Positions 9,826 to 24,988 of a DNA stretch of 64,000 nt are shown one piece after another. Made by a program: the position numbers and the translations under genes. The stretch is taken from NCBI RefSeq assembly GCF_029227915.1, contig NC_079885.1, positions 23,621,001 to 23,685,000 on the forward strand. Direction: 5' to 3'. The notes under the pieces were generated by a model. That model was not told where the DNA came from. It searched no databases and saw only the letters and a program-made list of their open reading frames with translations. The DNA comes from Hydractinia symbiolongicarpus (taxonomy: Eukaryota > Cnidaria > Hydrozoa > Anthoathecata > Hydractiniidae). Numbering within the stretch: position 1 is the first letter of the stretch; every line of letters starts with the position of its first letter.

Positions 9826-11904
9826 AAACTTGCAGCAATAAAAAACACGAACACTTACTTGGGACATAAAACATTTATACTTAAGAATATGGGAGTTCAG
9901 AAAAATAAAATACTAAGTTAGACAATTGTTAGTTGTTCTTGTAGATTGTGCAATAACTATATTCAACATTTTTGATATTTGTCAGGTACTATTAGTTTGA
10001 ATGATGAGTTATTTTATTTATATAGAATTGAAAATTATTGTCTTATTTTGTTTTAGCTATTCATATATTAGCCAGGAGACCGTAATTTTTCTTATCACCG
10101 GGAAATCGGAGTAGTTAAGGTGGGAAAAATTACGCTGGGTCTCAAACGATTTTTCTGCGGCCAAAATCTGGTTGCGCTTTTTGATTGGCTAATTCTATTG
10201 TTCTTTGCTCACGTGGTCCATCTCGGGGAAAGCCCTTTTCATCCGAATATTCCAGCGAGTGGTTTCACTCACCCTAACAAACATTAGTAAACTATAAAGT
10301 TTTTACCACAGTAACATGTGGCCAAGCTTGGTAAACAACTCACAAGTAAATTGAAATGGCCTCCGAAGCGATTAGTCACATTGTCCAATTTAAATCGGGG
10401 TTTCCGATGAGTCATTCGTTCGCGTCTAAGCTTTAGTTTGAGAGAAACTCATTTTATCAACTCGAAGAAGAAAGCTTAGTTAACTAGGCTATTCATATAT
10501 GAGAATTTAATGAAATAGTTATCCAGTATTTTATTTTTAAATGGGTGTATGTATATAGTCAACTATTTTATAACTACATAACTATGTTTAGTTTGACTAG
10601 TATTTAAACCCATGTAAAACAAAGAAATAATAAAAATAATAAAAAGGCCTCTGGACTCACCTTCAGCAATAAACTACACAAAAACCTTCACCTTCATTAT
10701 CATTACAGAAGTAACAAGGCGTATAATGTACGTAAACTATCTCGCTGGAGATAAAGTAGCCCTGGGATCGAGGTTGTGTTCCAGTGACTTTTTAAAAACA
10801 CACCATGTAGGGGTGTTTACTATTACATAAACACACACACACATTCGCATGACTTTACTTCCTACCCATACATCTATATATAAAAAGCTTTTGTGATTGT
10901 GTTGAATAACAATAAAGATACCATAGCCTGTATCAATACGAATACTTGTTTAAACAATAGCGCTGCATGTCCAGGTTAAAAAAACCAAATGACCCAGTTA
11001 GTTAGTTAGTCAGTTAAGAGGTGGACATCAATACTAGCATCGCAAGCGAGCTAGTAATTACTTGTATTCCATTCAGTATGCTTTATGCTCGTACTTTTCT
11101 ATTCTATTTTGTTTACAACTTATATAGTTGCAGTGTGAAAGATCAAAGAATATAGTATTACGAGTTTGGTTGGTCTGTATCTTCAACGCAGGCCCTTTGC
11201 AGTTTCGGTATACAAGCCCCAAGGTTGATGATTTCGGTAAAGCAGGTGTCACGGTTCACGGAAGTGGGGTTCTCTATTCCTTTAACAATGGCGTTATTAT
11301 CGATAAAGCATAAAATATCATGTAAATAGTAAAGTACGCTCATATTTCTTGTGGGAAACTCTTATGTGTGCTGAGTTAATAACTTTTGAATCGAATAACA
11401 CCTTCATAAACATTGGAAGATTTGATAACTCCTCGAGCTTAGTCATCCTTTTCTTCAAATATTCTTAAACCTTTTTCTACTGCTTCATAAAACGTTTCAT
11501 TATACTGAGATCGTATCAAGTTTTAGAAATTATCTTCCAACGGCCCCTTCCTCCCTCGTTTATTGCAAATTTATGAGGTGGAATTCAATGGTAAGGTTGA
11601 GGTGCCGTTAAGCATGTTTAAAGGAAGTACGAAATCCTCGTTTTATTGATATTTACAATTTCCGCGCGTATTGCCTTATTTATTAAATTTCTGCTCTGGT
11701 CATACTATGCGTATAGGTACTTCATATCGAACATGATTCATATCTCCGTAATAATTTATCATAACTGTTTCAAGATTGACATTTATTTAAACCCAGAACA
11801 CCGAATATGTTCACCAAATATGTTTTATATCTAGTTCATTTTAAATTTATACTTTATATAAATGTATATAATGTATCGGAGCAGAAACTCGAAATAGACT
11901 AGCA
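9826..11904. other. Non-coding stretch with a small foldback at 10076-10144
   Basis: No supported gene. GAGACCGTAATTTTTC near 10077 is mirrored by GAAAAATTACGCTGGGTCTC near 10125, giving an imperfect hairpin. TATTCATATAT occurs at about 10060 and again at 10490, which might mark a small element of about 430 bp. Short simple repeats (GTTAGTTAGTTAGT near 11000) are present. Confidence 0.4.
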
Positions 11905-13496
11905 TTATGGAAACACGGCCATGTGTTAGATCTGGTAAAGCTATGAATAACGACGTTCTTAGAAAAACAAACGAAAATACGCTCCTGAAAGGTCCTGTAA
12001 ACTGCGTACCATCTTGCTATTTCGACAGCATTGACAAGATGATAATACACAAAGCATCTTGCCTAATAAGAGGAGCTGCTGGACTTTCACATCTTCACAC
12101 ATAACAATACCGTCACATCCTAACAAGTCACAAATACAAAAACTGAGAACAAGTATCTTAGGGAACAAATGGCACTATTAGCTCAAAAACTTGCAACTGA
12201 ATGTTTAGATCCATGAACAGTAGAATCCTACATAGCTTGCAGACTTATCTCGTTAGATAAAAACTTGGGAGGCAATCGGAGTAGGCAAGATCCTAAGAAG
12301 GATCATTGAAAAATGTATCGGGTGGGTGTTGAAAAAGTCATCCAGGAAGTTGCCTGGCCCCTTTAAACCGCAACTGGTCTACAATCAAGGGCTGAAGCCG
12401 TCATTCACTGTAGGAAAACGATATTTGAAAATAACGAAACAGAGGCAGTTATACTCATGGATGCAAGCATTGCGTTTAATTCTCTCAACCGTCACGTAGC
12501 ACTGCATAATATTCGAAATTCCCACAGTTTTCAACCGTATTAATAAATACGTATAGATAACATTCCCGAATGATGACCATAGGAATGTTCACATTATATC
12601 CGCCGAAAACGCAGGGATACAACCTTGCAATGACATTTTATACACTGGCTACTACACCACTCATCAGTACTTTGCAAAATAAATCACCGAATGAAAATCA
12701 GGTTCGGTTTTCCGAAGACGTCATTGATGCTGATACGCTTCGCAATCTGCGAGAATGGTGGGATACTGTTGTAGAACAAGGATCAAATCGAGGATGCTTT
12801 GTTAACCAGAAAAAAGTTGGCTAGTACTAAAGAGTTGTTCAGATGAACAGAGATAAAATTTACTATTGAAGGCCAAAGAAGCGCCTCAACCATTTTAGAA
12901 GCACGTATGCAACAGATGAGCTTTTAAAACTAGAAGATTTTGCGAACAGAACCACATGCAGCATATTCAACATTCTGTCATAGTGAAGTCCATAGGTTCA
13001 CCTATTTCATGAGAAGGATTCCTAAGATGAACGAGTATATAACACCAATTGATTACGTAATCAACAACAAATTCCTACCAGCATTGAGTTGCATTCTCTA
13101 CCCGTCCCACACGGTGGTCTGGGCATACTTAATTTATCTAAGCTAGTTGAAAATAAGTTTGAAAGTTCAAAGTCAATAACATTGCCTTTAGTCACTGTCA
13201 TGATTCTCCAAGGTCAGAACTTACCTGATGTAAAAGTAGTGAACGATATTAAACACACGAAGCCAAAAGAACAGAAGAAACAAATCTTTAAAAAAGTACA
13301 AAACGTCGTACAAAAACAACCAGCAACCAGTACGAGCAATGCAAGACACCAAAATGCCTGGGGCATCATCGGGACTGAGCGCATTACCTACCTCGTAGAG
13401 TATGGATTTACACCCACCAAATGCGAATTCAGAAATGATATTATTAACTTGAGATACAGGAAACCACTGAGTAGTTTACCATCGACGTGGCCATGA
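11905..13496 (+). pseudogene. Reverse transcriptase of an unassigned retroelement, decayed
   Basis: The gene must be followed through several frames. The order is a segment with GPVNCVPSCYFDSIDKMIIH (about 11995), an RT core block with [21 protein letters not shown] (about 12440, first catalytic aspartate), a frame with DNL/YNLAMTFYTLATTPL and a weak active-site region (12570-12824), then FTYFMRRIPKMNEYI (about 13000). A C-terminal block (13089-13496) ends in LRYRKPLSSLPSTWP, which looks like the usual end of this protein group. The group is widespread in invertebrate genomes, but I cannot assign it to LINE or DIRS type with certainty. Many stops and frameshifts are present, so it is inactive. 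Confidence 0.65.
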
Positions 13497-15723
13497 GGTT
13501 AAATGCATAACACTAATCTCGCTTTGAACTGTAAGTGAGGTGGCTTGATAACAATTTGTCATAACAACATTAGGGACTATGAAGTCAGTTTTTTATCTAA
13601 AGTTGTTTTAAGTGTAGAAACTGAACCTAGTCCTCAGCCTGTCTAAGGTGAAATCGTAAACGGATTTGTCATATTTTCAATCTGGTGCATGCCAAGTGGC
13701 CAACTTGGTATGCACCAGGAACAATAAAAACACACTTTTGTATATATTGAGATAGAGAAGGTTACGCTCTGAACCTGGTATAAGTGCACGAAGAGTATGG
13801 AGAAATGGACCGAATGCTTCCTTCCACGTGAGAGTGACAAATTTTCATTCTTCTTCCTAGTGTCACTTCACTACGGAAAAAGTATAGAAACGCATGACAG
13901 GGATCGCGGCGAGAATTTTTAATAAGGGAGGGGGGGGGGGCTAAAATTCCAAAAAAAGAATATTGCCCGCCATGGTTGGACGAAGAAGAAAATTTTTCAT
14001 TTAGGACATCTCCAATCGCCTTAAAATGACCATATAAAGCCAAAAAACATTACACTGATTAAATTTTTTTAATGTAATCTAAAAAATACACGATTTTTGA
14101 AAATAAGGAAAAATACAAACATAAACGCAACACTACAAGTTAAAGTCTTTTTCTTTGAATTTTCCGAACAGGTTTCTCCGATCTGTGCGCTATTCAAAAA
14201 AAGGTATTTGCAACATTAATCAACGGTAGTTGATCAAGAATGCCCTTATTTTCATGGATGATTGAAAGAGAATTAAACCGTTTTTGGGACATTCTTGATC
14301 GAAGCCATGTTTTGATTCTCCTCAACATCGAGAAAGATATTTCCGGTGTGGCAGATGTTGCACCAGATAACTTCTGATTTTTTAACGAATAACTATAATA
14401 CAATTTGAAAAAAACATTCGCTTTTCTCGCGAAAACAATCGAATTGTATTGACTGCTTCTTTGAGATTCATCGGAGGTTGTTCATTTAAAAATGCAGACG
14501 AGAAGATTTCAAGCTCTGCGGAAAGTGAATCAGCAACTTCATATCAACGTTTGTGATGTCTTCTTTCTGAACTGCTTTTAAGAATATGTTCTACTTGAGA
14601 GAAGAGTTTGAGGGTAGGCTGCTCAAATTTTTCTTCGACGGCGTTGATAATAGAATTCAGAGCTTCGTAATAAATAGGTTTGTAATATTCGTAGGGATTT
14701 TCTGGATTGTGTGCTGCTGCGGTTGCTTCAGGATTCCGAAACTACTCGCGCCTTTTTTAAAAATTATTGAATTAAGGTCCTCGCATTGTAATTTAATCGT
14801 CCCGTATGTCACATTTTTTAAAACAATCACGCGGGAAAAAAATCAATGTTTTTATTGAGTTTAAGTCTTTGCATTGTAATTCAAAACCAGTCGCACACAG
14901 AAAACAGTTTTGCTGGGTCCAAGATCTATCTTTTTATTTCACTTAATTATGACTTATTGAATTTTATTCGAATATATTTTTGTACATGCCTCCTTTGTTT
15001 TTCTCTCGGGTAAATCGTATTCTATGTAAAATAGCATATCGTTTTTATTAAAAAACATATCACTAGCTCAAAATTCTGAAGAATTAGTAGCAAACTTACG
15101 CAATGGACGATGAGACTCTGCGCACACAATAATCTCCCCTTACCTCCGTCTATTATTTCCATCATATTTCCGTATCACGTTGTTGCTTCTTGCAGGTGAA
15201 GTGAAAGTGAAGAGAAAATGGCGTTGGTTTCGTTGGTGAGTGGTGAAGATGAGTTGATGTTTTTACAGCTAATTTCAACTTTTATTCCTTATCATTTATA
15301 TATTTCTTATCATTCATGATGGCGGCCAGAGCGGACGCAAGTTGGCTGTTGACAAAGATTGTTGCTGCCAAAGTAAGCGACACAATTTATCATAACTCGT
15401 ACTTGTTTTCAACGGCTAAAATAATTATACAGAAACTAACTAATATAAAGAATCAATAAGCATAGAAAAACAAACAAAAGCAACAGGGTGGAAACACACA
15501 CACAAAGAAAACAAAAGGGGCTGGTCACACTAACCACAACTAAAATTTGATCAGCCCCAAAAAGGGGTGTGTCAAAATGGCTGAACAAAAAAACTATAGT
15601 ATAAGTGTGACCAGAAAATGCAACAAAATGGCACTATATAAATTATATAATATCTAATAATAAATATAAACTTACTGGTAAAATTCATGCCTAACTTTGC
15701 AGTGCAGCAACAAGAACAAATAT
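13497..15723. other. Non-coding stretch with a strong hairpin at 13682-13718
   Basis: The hairpin has near-perfect 18-bp arms (CTGGTGCATGCCAAG and its mirror). A G-run lies at 13926-13940. Around 15310 a short frame starts MAARADASWLLTKIVAAK and is followed by GTAAGC, which could be a first exon, but no downstream exon was identified. At 15515-15615 GGCTGGTCACACT is mirrored by AGTGTGACCAG about 80 bp later, a possible small foldback. Confidence 0.4.
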
Positions 15724-15807
15724 GTTTGGTAAACACCAAGAACGACAAATACTTGGTAAACACCAAGAATGAACAAATACTTGGTCAACACCAAGAATGA
15801 ACAAATA
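15724..15807. repeat. 27-28-bp tandem repeat, three copies
   Basis: Three successive units begin CTTGGT and contain CACCAAGAATGAACAAATA. The first is one base shorter and slightly divergent. Confidence 0.85.
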
Positions 15808-15881
15808 TGACAGAAACAATTTTTCATGTCATGTCTTACTAGTATGAAGACTAATTTCCAACTGACTGAAAAAATGCAAAA

Positions 15882-17719
<1,838 letters not shown>

Positions 17720-19280
17720 CGTTGTTAGAAAAAAAACCTGGGAACCTTTTTGAATTAAATTTATGCTGAATGTAATGGTGCAAAAACGATCAGTCTGCGA
17801 CCACGCGTTCGGAAAAAGAAGCCATTTTAAAACGTACAGTGAAAAAAAATAGTGTGTGTTTATGTCTATAATAACAGCCGTATTGTGTGTGTTCAAAAGG
17901 GTTACCGATATTCCTTTGATCTTTCCGCGAATTTTTAAAAACTAGGGGGTTGCTTAATTGGAAATCTTATGATTTATCAAAATAAATTACAGAAATTAAT
18001 TTATCTCCCTACATAATTTAATTAATTTAATTGATAAACCTCTAATTTAAAAAACAAATTAAGTGATTAAAATGAATGCATTATTTTAATACGCCATTTT
18101 TAATAATAATTACCCCCGTGACCTCAATTGCCGTTTTCGCTCAGGAGCTACAGAAAACAAATGGGACAGTTTACTGATAGTTTTACTGACTTTGTTTTGA
18201 CCGCTCGCACATAATACACCAATCAAAACGCTTGATTGTTTAAAAAACCAATCCAAGACTTTCGCGGCCTGGGCATGCCGACAAAGAAACATGAGGACCG
18301 AAACATGATGGCCATTTTAGTTTTTAGAAGAAGGTCAGTTCAGTGCAGTTTGTAAGTCTGTTTCACATTTTTGTCTTCTATAAGCTTTTTATTTTCGCAA
18401 CATTGGTTTTTTGTATGTTCTAAAATGTTAAGATAAATATATTGTCATGTTTTTAGTCACGTACAGATCTTAAACGCACCAGTTTTAGCATTTTTGGCTA
18501 GGAACGAATATTCTATTAGCCAATAGCCTTACGTTTTACTAATTTTGTTTGGTATAGGAGGTTTTTCTCCAACTCAACATTTATTTTTATGTCGAGGATG
18601 TAGCCACTTAGGTAGCTCATGTATTTACCTAAAAAGTGAAAGTATAAAAATTCAGTTCGGCTATCAATATGTCAATATTCTCAGCAATAAATCTTATGCC
18701 AAATGCAGTTTAGCTAGGTAGCTACATCTTTAATTATTTTCCTTAAAACTTTTTTTGCAAATAAAATAGCTGAGCAATTGCTTTAGCTGGAGGGGCAACG
18801 ACAGGCTGTTTCCTGTGTTTTCATTTTAACCCAAGTTGTGATAAAGTTTTTTTAGAGAAGGGTACTGTTTAAGTCTGTTTAACTGTGCTAAGTGGGTAGG
18901 TCAGTGTTAACAATAGCCTGTTTTTTGGAAAAGGCTGTTACGCCTATGAGGGTCAGCCCACTGTGACAATTAATTTTTAAACTTTCTTGGGAATCACGCC
19001 TGTACGAATGTGCAATAATGTTTACCTGGACTAACTGCTTAGCCCTGTGCAAGAAGCGAAGGACTGTTTCTTGTGTTTTCATTTAAATAGAGTCTGCAAG
19101 AAAGTTTTTTTCAAAAGGGTATTATCCCTATACACCTGTGCAACACCGTTTAACTGTACTAAGCGCTCAGTCCGGTGTCATGATTAATTTTTTAACTTTT
19201 ACAAAAACCTATTCCGCAAAATGATAGAGTCACAACGGTCGTAAACTGTGTTTTTATTTCAGCCTTTGTTGCGGGAAAGT
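17720..19280. other. Non-coding stretch with diverged repeats toward its right end
   Basis: From about 18800 the sequence shows loosely repeated units (CTGTTTCCTGTGTTTTCATTTT near 18806, CTGTTTCTTGTGTTTTCATTT near 19065, a weaker one near 19241). They share phrases such as GTTTAACTGTGCTAAG. They run into the inverted repeat at 19281 and may be its subterminal part. No gene is supported. Confidence 0.4.
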
Positions 19281-19487
19281 TATTTTTGGAAAAATATGTT
19301 ACAGTCGCAACACTATACCGGTGTGTGCGCTTCACTTGATTTACGACATACTGCATACCTGTACTAAAGCGCTCCACCTGACTGTGTCGCACAGTTTGCA
19401 GTTCTTTCTAAGCGCTCCTTAGGGTGTTCAACAACAGTTACTTGTGGCTCATACCGGCGATTCGACGCCAGGTTTCCCGGCTAGTTT
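19281..19487. repeat. Left arm of a ~207-bp inverted repeat
   Basis: This arm is the reverse complement, with few mismatches, of 24779-24988. Shared blocks include ACGACATACTGCATACCTGT and GACGCCAGGTTTCCCGGCTA. The pair is 5.3 kb apart and encloses a LINE fragment and a Tigger element. Confidence 0.9.
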
Positions 19488-19559
19488 CATTATATTTTCT
19501 TTTTGGGAAATTAACATCTCACGAAAATAACACCATCAAAAAGTCTTTCATCAAGCATT

Positions 19560-20590
19560 CAGGAACAAAAAAAATAAGAAAAAATATAAAAGTATTGATA
19601 AATTATAAGGGTTTTTCTGAGACTACTCATCAAGTGAGTTTTTTCCTTTACAATAACCTTAAGGCTATGCAAAGATTTGTAAATTTCTGTACATAGCGTT
19701 TTAAGCCTGTAAACACTCATGAAGTTCCTTCCTGATTTTAAAAGCAGTTCCTCGTTCCTACTATTAGAGTCGTCAAATAAAAAACGCAAAGGTCTTTTTA
19801 AATTCTTTCAACTTTTAACAAAGATTTAGTAGATGAAAAATGCCACACTAATGGACAATAGTTAAAGTTGGAAAGTGCAAAACCTTGAACAAGAGCAACC
19901 TTTGCTTTGTAAGTCAGAAAAGTATCTAGCCTAACTAATGCATTCAATTGTGCCGATGAGTTTTTAAAAAGTTCAGAAATGTGAAGATCAAAGTTTAATC
20001 TGTTGTCAATAGTCACACCCAACAACTTTACGCTATTTTCTGTTTTGATTGTTTTATCGCCAATTGTTAAATCTATGTCACAATTATTACTTCTGTTCAG
20101 TGTGATTATAATGGATTGAAATTTTCCAGGATTAGCTATCATTTTGTTATATTTCAGCCACTCTAAAGCTGTGTTTGATTCACTTTCTAACAGTTTTTTT
20201 AAGTTTGTAATCGAGTTAGAGTAAGCGGAAAGGGAATTGTCATCAGCATAATTGAGAACACTAGCTTTTTTAATGAAATAAATAAAGTCGTCAATAAAAA
20301 TATTGAAAAGAATAGGTCCTAGAATCGACCCTTGCGGTACAGCAGATTAAATTAATTGAAACAAGCTCAAACTGCTATTTATTTGAATAGCTCGTTCTCT
20401 ATCCGAAAGGTAAGCCAATGTGAAAAGTAGAGATTCATTACTATAACCATAAGCACTCAGTTTAGCCAGAAGTAAATCATGTGGAACACAGTCAAAAGCC
20501 TTTGACAGATCCATTAAAACTGCACTTACTACATAGTTTTTATCTAATTTGTCTTTCCACTCTTCGAGTAAACTACAGTGTATTAGCAAT
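19560..20590 (-). pseudogene. LINE (CR1/Jockey-like) reverse transcriptase fragment
   Basis: On the minus strand the frame gives SAVLMDLSKAFDCVPHDLLL (motif A). It then passes one stop (about 20347) and continues VPQGSILGPILFNIFIDDF, NYADDNSLSAYS (catalytic YADD), LLGVTIDNRLNFDLHIS and SNFNYCPLVWHFSSTK. A frame change near 19797 leads into the C-terminal tail LRFLFDDSNSRNEELL. The 5' half (endonuclease and N-terminal RT) and the 3' end are missing. It is a dead fragment of a non-LTR element with target-primed reverse transcription. It lies just inside the left arm of the inverted repeat. Confidence 0.9.
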
Positions 20591-20909
20591 TTCTAAAACT
20601 ATTAGTTTTTTATCTCACCAATTAACAGATGAACAGCCAGCGAAATTTCAGCAGCTTCAGTGTGATTTGACCTCTTTCTACTTGAGACAACACCCATCTC
20701 TGACCTGTTCCATGTTTTATAATAAAACCAACGACCCCACCCTTGACCTTTGAACTTCTATTGAAGGTTTATGATGATTAAGGTTTGTTCGATGGTTTGG
20801 TCGCAAGCCACATTGACAAAACCATAATTACTTTCTCACGTACGGTACGTACGTGAAAACAGGGTTGGGTATACTTAAGGTCCGTTTCCAATAACATAAA
20901 ATTGTTGTA

Positions 20910-22791
20910 CAGTTGAACTCATGTAATTCGAACTCCTATAATTCTCACTCACTTAATTCGAACAGATTCTGTGGTCCCCTCAGAATTTACCTTGAAAACT
21001 TTACAAGAAACTCCTATAATTCGAACCCATGTAATTCGAAAAATCATGTAAATCGAACAGATTTTCCGGTCCCATCAAGAAATTTTAATCATGTAATTCG
21101 AATTTTCGAATTTTTTGAGTTTTTGAAGCTTACCAACTCAATAATTTGCAATCGAATGTTTTTTTTTTACATTCGATTGGAGCTCGTCCACTGCTTTTGG
21201 CTTCCATTTCTTATCAAGACAAGATGGGGAAAAGAAAGCATAAAGAACTCACTTTAAAAACAAAATATGAAGCTCTCCGTGACTTGGAGGATGGTATGTT
21301 CAATAAAGACGCATCCATCAAGTACTCCGTTCCAAGCAGCACCTTGTCAACATGGAAGAACAATAAAGAGAAGATATTCCTTGATTTCAAAAACTCGTCA
21401 CTAAAACGCCAGAGAGTTAAGACTGACAAGTACGAAAAATTGAATGAATCGTTGTTGACTTGGTTTACCTCAATGCGTGGTAACAACATCCCAATTAATG
21501 GACCAATTTTAATCGAGAAAGCTCGTGAATTTGCCACAGCATTCAACTATGAAGATTTTTCAGCATCGAACGAATGGTTGAGAGGCTGGAAGTAGAGGTA
21601 ATACTTACTTGTCTATTATGTTCCAACAGGGTTTATTCTAATATGAATGCTTTCACTCCATGCACATAAGGATAAAAACTTCCGTAATTTCGATATTTGC
21701 AATATGATCTTTTTTTACTATTCAGATATGGAATCACATTCAACGAAGTACTTGGGGAGTCCGCAAAAGTAACAAGTGAGATGACAGCACCTTGGGAAGA
21801 AACTACCCTACCAACTATATTGGCCAGATATGAATTAAAAGACATCTTTAATGCCGATGAATTCGGCCTATTCTACCAAGCGCTACCATCAAAGTCTTAT
21901 CACTTCAAAGGAAAACGCTGTTCCGGCGGAAAGCACAGCAAAGTGCGCCTAACAGGAATGGCTGCATCCAATGCTTTGGGCGAAAGGCTTCCAATGTTTG
22001 TGATTGGAAAGTCCGCGAAACCCAGATGTTTCAAAAACGTGAGAAATCTACCCTGTCGGTATCGCTCGCAAAATAAATCCTGGATGGATGGAGTATTATT
22101 TGAAGAATGGGTTAGAGAATTAGATCGTAAATTTGAGTCACAAGGAAGGAAGATTGTTTTAATAGTCGACAACTGTCCCGCACACCCAAACATCACAGAG
22201 TTAAAGGCTGTAAATCTACAATTACTGCCACCTAACACCACTTCTTGTACCCAACCTATGGATCAAGGAGTTATCAGGTAAAATTTCTTCAAAGTTACTC
22301 ATTATTCTGTTGTTTGGAAATATTTATTTCCCATTCATTGTTTTGAAGCCATTCCAGTGTTGTCAAATCCGGAAGTAGAAGCCATCGATGACGGCTCTTC
22401 AGACGACGAAAGTGCAGAGTGTCCTGATGATGAACCAATTCCACCCCCATCGCAAAATGAGATTGACGACGCAATCGAGACTCTCAAAAAAGATGACCCT
22501 TTTCGAATCATCGAACGTCATCCCATTGATTCAGAAGATCTCCGAAGAGATTTCCTAGAAACGAGAGCAGAAAATGAAACAATCAACAATCAAAGACTTT
22601 TTCGAAAAATTATGAATTTAGTATTTCATTATTCTAACTCGAAAATACAAAAAATAGTTCGAAAGTAAACCTGGGAAAGACTTTTTTCATCGAATTAGGT
22701 CAAAAATATGAAAACTCATCTAGTTCATAACTCATGTAATTCGAACAAAATTCTCGGTCCCTTGAGAATTCGAATTACATGAGTTCAACTG
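20910..22791 (+). mobile_element. Tigger/pogo-type DNA transposon with TIRs and TA duplication
   Basis: The element starts CAGTTGAACTCATGTAATTC and ends with the reverse complement (GAATTACATGAGTTCAACTG). Each end is bordered by TA (20908-20909 and 22792-22793), the target duplication expected for the Tc1/mariner-pogo group. Subterminal copies of AATTCGAA occur many times near both ends. The total length is 1882 bp, short for a Tigger element, because part of the transposase is missing. Confidence 0.92.
21224..22668 (+). pseudogene. Tigger-like transposase, three segments, internally deleted
   Basis: Segment 1 (from ATG 21224 to about 21597) is the helix-turn-helix DNA-binding part: MGKRKHKELTLKTKYEALRD at the start and a CENP-B-like half ending ASNEWLRGWK. 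Using the good donor AG|GTAATA leaves an in-frame TAG just before the junction. An alternative donor two codons earlier (GTAGAG) avoids it. Segment 2 (21726-22277) is the DDE core with NADEFGLFYQ, VDNCPAHPN and QPMDQGVI, the three catalytic acidic positions of the family. Segment 3 (about 22357-22668) is an acidic tail (DDGSSDDESAECPDDEP). The stretch usually found between DQGVI and the tail is missing, and the frames of segments 2 and 3 do not join at the visible splice sites. Confidence 0.85.
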
Positions 22792-22793
22792 TA

Positions 22794-24778
22794 GTTTCAT
22801 ATATTTTGAGAATTTAAATTATTAAAAATTATATACTGATGTGCCATCAACCATAGCCTATTTATTTCGATAAAACGACGACCAAGATCTATGCTTCCGG
22901 CAACTATTGCACACAGGAATATTACACAGAAGATTAATTCATTAGGAGAATCGCACTTGGTTCTAAGATTCAGATGGGGCAAGCCATATAGTATAACCGA
23001 GGGAAGGTGTTTGAATAAACTATAATTGTCGAACGAAATGTCGAACATATAAACATTCTACTTTTAATTTGAGATTGCATTGTGCAAAGCCTGTTTATTC
23101 ATGCAATGAAACACACAAACACGAATCAAAAGGTCTAGGGACTATCCTAAATTTTTAAAATAGCTCGTACACGAAACGCAAAATTAGTTACAAGAAAATT
23201 GATGATGGAATGTAGCGAGAGTGCAGATTCTGTAGCTAAAATTTAGTGAAATCAAAACAAATTGGACAAGACCCGCAACTTTTAAACTGAATATTTTAAA
23301 TAAAAGCAAAAAATCGTTTGATTAGTGAAACAAAACGAACGGAACAGAATAAAAACGAAACCACTACAATGTATTTATTGTTTTCGAAACAAACGAAACC
23401 AGATCGAAATAAAAACGTTTGGTTTCGTTTTTTTCGGAAAATTCGATTTTTTTTACTTTTCTACCGGAAACATTGACGTCGTTTCGAAAAAATAGAACAA
23501 ACTAATGATGTTTTTGATTTTCTAATTAAAATCGTACATTTCTAACGATTTTGAAGGACGCAGTGTATATATTGTGAAGAAATAATAATCTTAACCATAT
23601 TAAAACAAATAAAAGCCAAATTTCTCTAAAATATTAAAAGCAAAAACGGAGACCTTATCGAGATGCATGAGCTGAGTAAATTTCATTTACAAAATCAGGC
23701 TTTGTGATTGGTTAAATAAGCGCGTGGAAAACTGATCGCCAATGATCGCATTACTCGCCACGTGCTGACGTGTTAATAAATCTCTTACGAACGTGAACAA
23801 AAAATCTCCTGCGAACGTGAACCAAACACTCGCAATACGCGATTAAATAACTGGGTTCATTAAACAATCGTTCCATTATGACTGCCTTTTCGTAGTGGTA
23901 GGAGAGAAAAGAAAAAATCATATGCAAAAAGAATTGTCGGTTGCTTGAGAAAGAATTGGAAAAAAATTCATATCCTGAATTGTTCTTATTTTATGGAAAA
24001 TTTCAGACTCATTTTTTGAGCCTTAGGCGTACAACGGAAAGTTGTCAACGAAAATTTGCCTCCAAAGATAATTTTTTTAGGGATGTAAAAGCTTCGCCTT
24101 CGTCTAGTAAATAAAGATTCTGCTCGCCCATTTAATATTTCCCTTGGATTCATGTCAACAAATTTTCATCAGCAGCAGGTACTGATGAGCACGTGTGCAA
24201 AGTTGTGTCGAGATTCTCCATCGTGGAGTTGGGTTCGGACGTTTGTAAAAATATTAAGGTAATTGCCTTACTTTAAGCTTTCTATATGGTTTCTTTTCAG
24301 GAAAATAGGTAAATGAAACCAATCTAAATCAGTAGAAAAAAGACGAATACCTTCTGATTTCTTGTTGATTCTTTTATATTGTGTACATATATTTTTTGAT
24401 GACGTAAAAAATTGTAACGTTTCTGAAAAAGTGTAATAAAGATGTGATATTACGATGAGAATAATGCTGACTGTTAGCCGAGTCAAAGTTGCAGCTTAGT
24501 ACAGAAGCCACGTAGGCATATTGCTAAGGAGGATGGGTTAAAATTCGATATTGTTAACACTGATCTTAGTAGAGAAGCCATTGAGCATATTGCTAATACA
24601 ATTAGGTCAGATATGCTTTACATTTGTATTTGTGCACTTATGTATTTACGTATTTACAAAGTTGTGCAACTCTGATAACTAAGACGACTACACTACCAAA
24701 TACCACGTTTTTATTATCCCGCATGGAGTTTAGAGAATCAAAAGGTTATTACTCTTCTTTCAAAAGGCTTTTCTATAT
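22794..24778. other. Non-coding stretch
   Basis: No gene is supported. Near 24497 and 24567 a ~30-bp phrase (AGAAGCCA, then GCATATTGCTAA) is directly repeated 70 bp apart. Confidence 0.45.
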
Positions 24779-24988
24779 AAAAACTAGCCGGGAAACCTGG
24801 CGTCGAATTGCCGGGATGAGCCACAAGTAACTGTTGTTGAACACCCTAAGGAGCGCTTAAAAACAACTGCAAACTGTGCGACACAGTCAGGTGGAGCGCT
24901 TTAGTACAGGTATGCAGTATGTCGTAAAACAAGTGATGCGCACACACCATTATAGTGTTGCGACTGTAAAATATTTTTCAAAAAATAG
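24779..24988. repeat. Right arm of the ~207-bp inverted repeat
   Basis: It is the near-exact reverse complement of 19281-19487. It could be the end of a larger element or an oppositely oriented solo copy of the same repeat. Confidence 0.9.

Noticed and set aside
8376-9921. Long cysteine-rich frames that look like zinc-knuckle repeat proteins
   Set aside because: They arise from the 22-bp repeat read in all three frames; there is no start, splice or codon-bias evidence for a gene.
11128-11343. Overlapping frames on both strands near 11.2 kb
   Set aside because: Short, no motif on either strand, and no splice sites that extend them.
21900-22241. Minus-strand frame opposite the Tigger transposase core
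   Set aside because: Shadow of the DDE segment on the plus strand.
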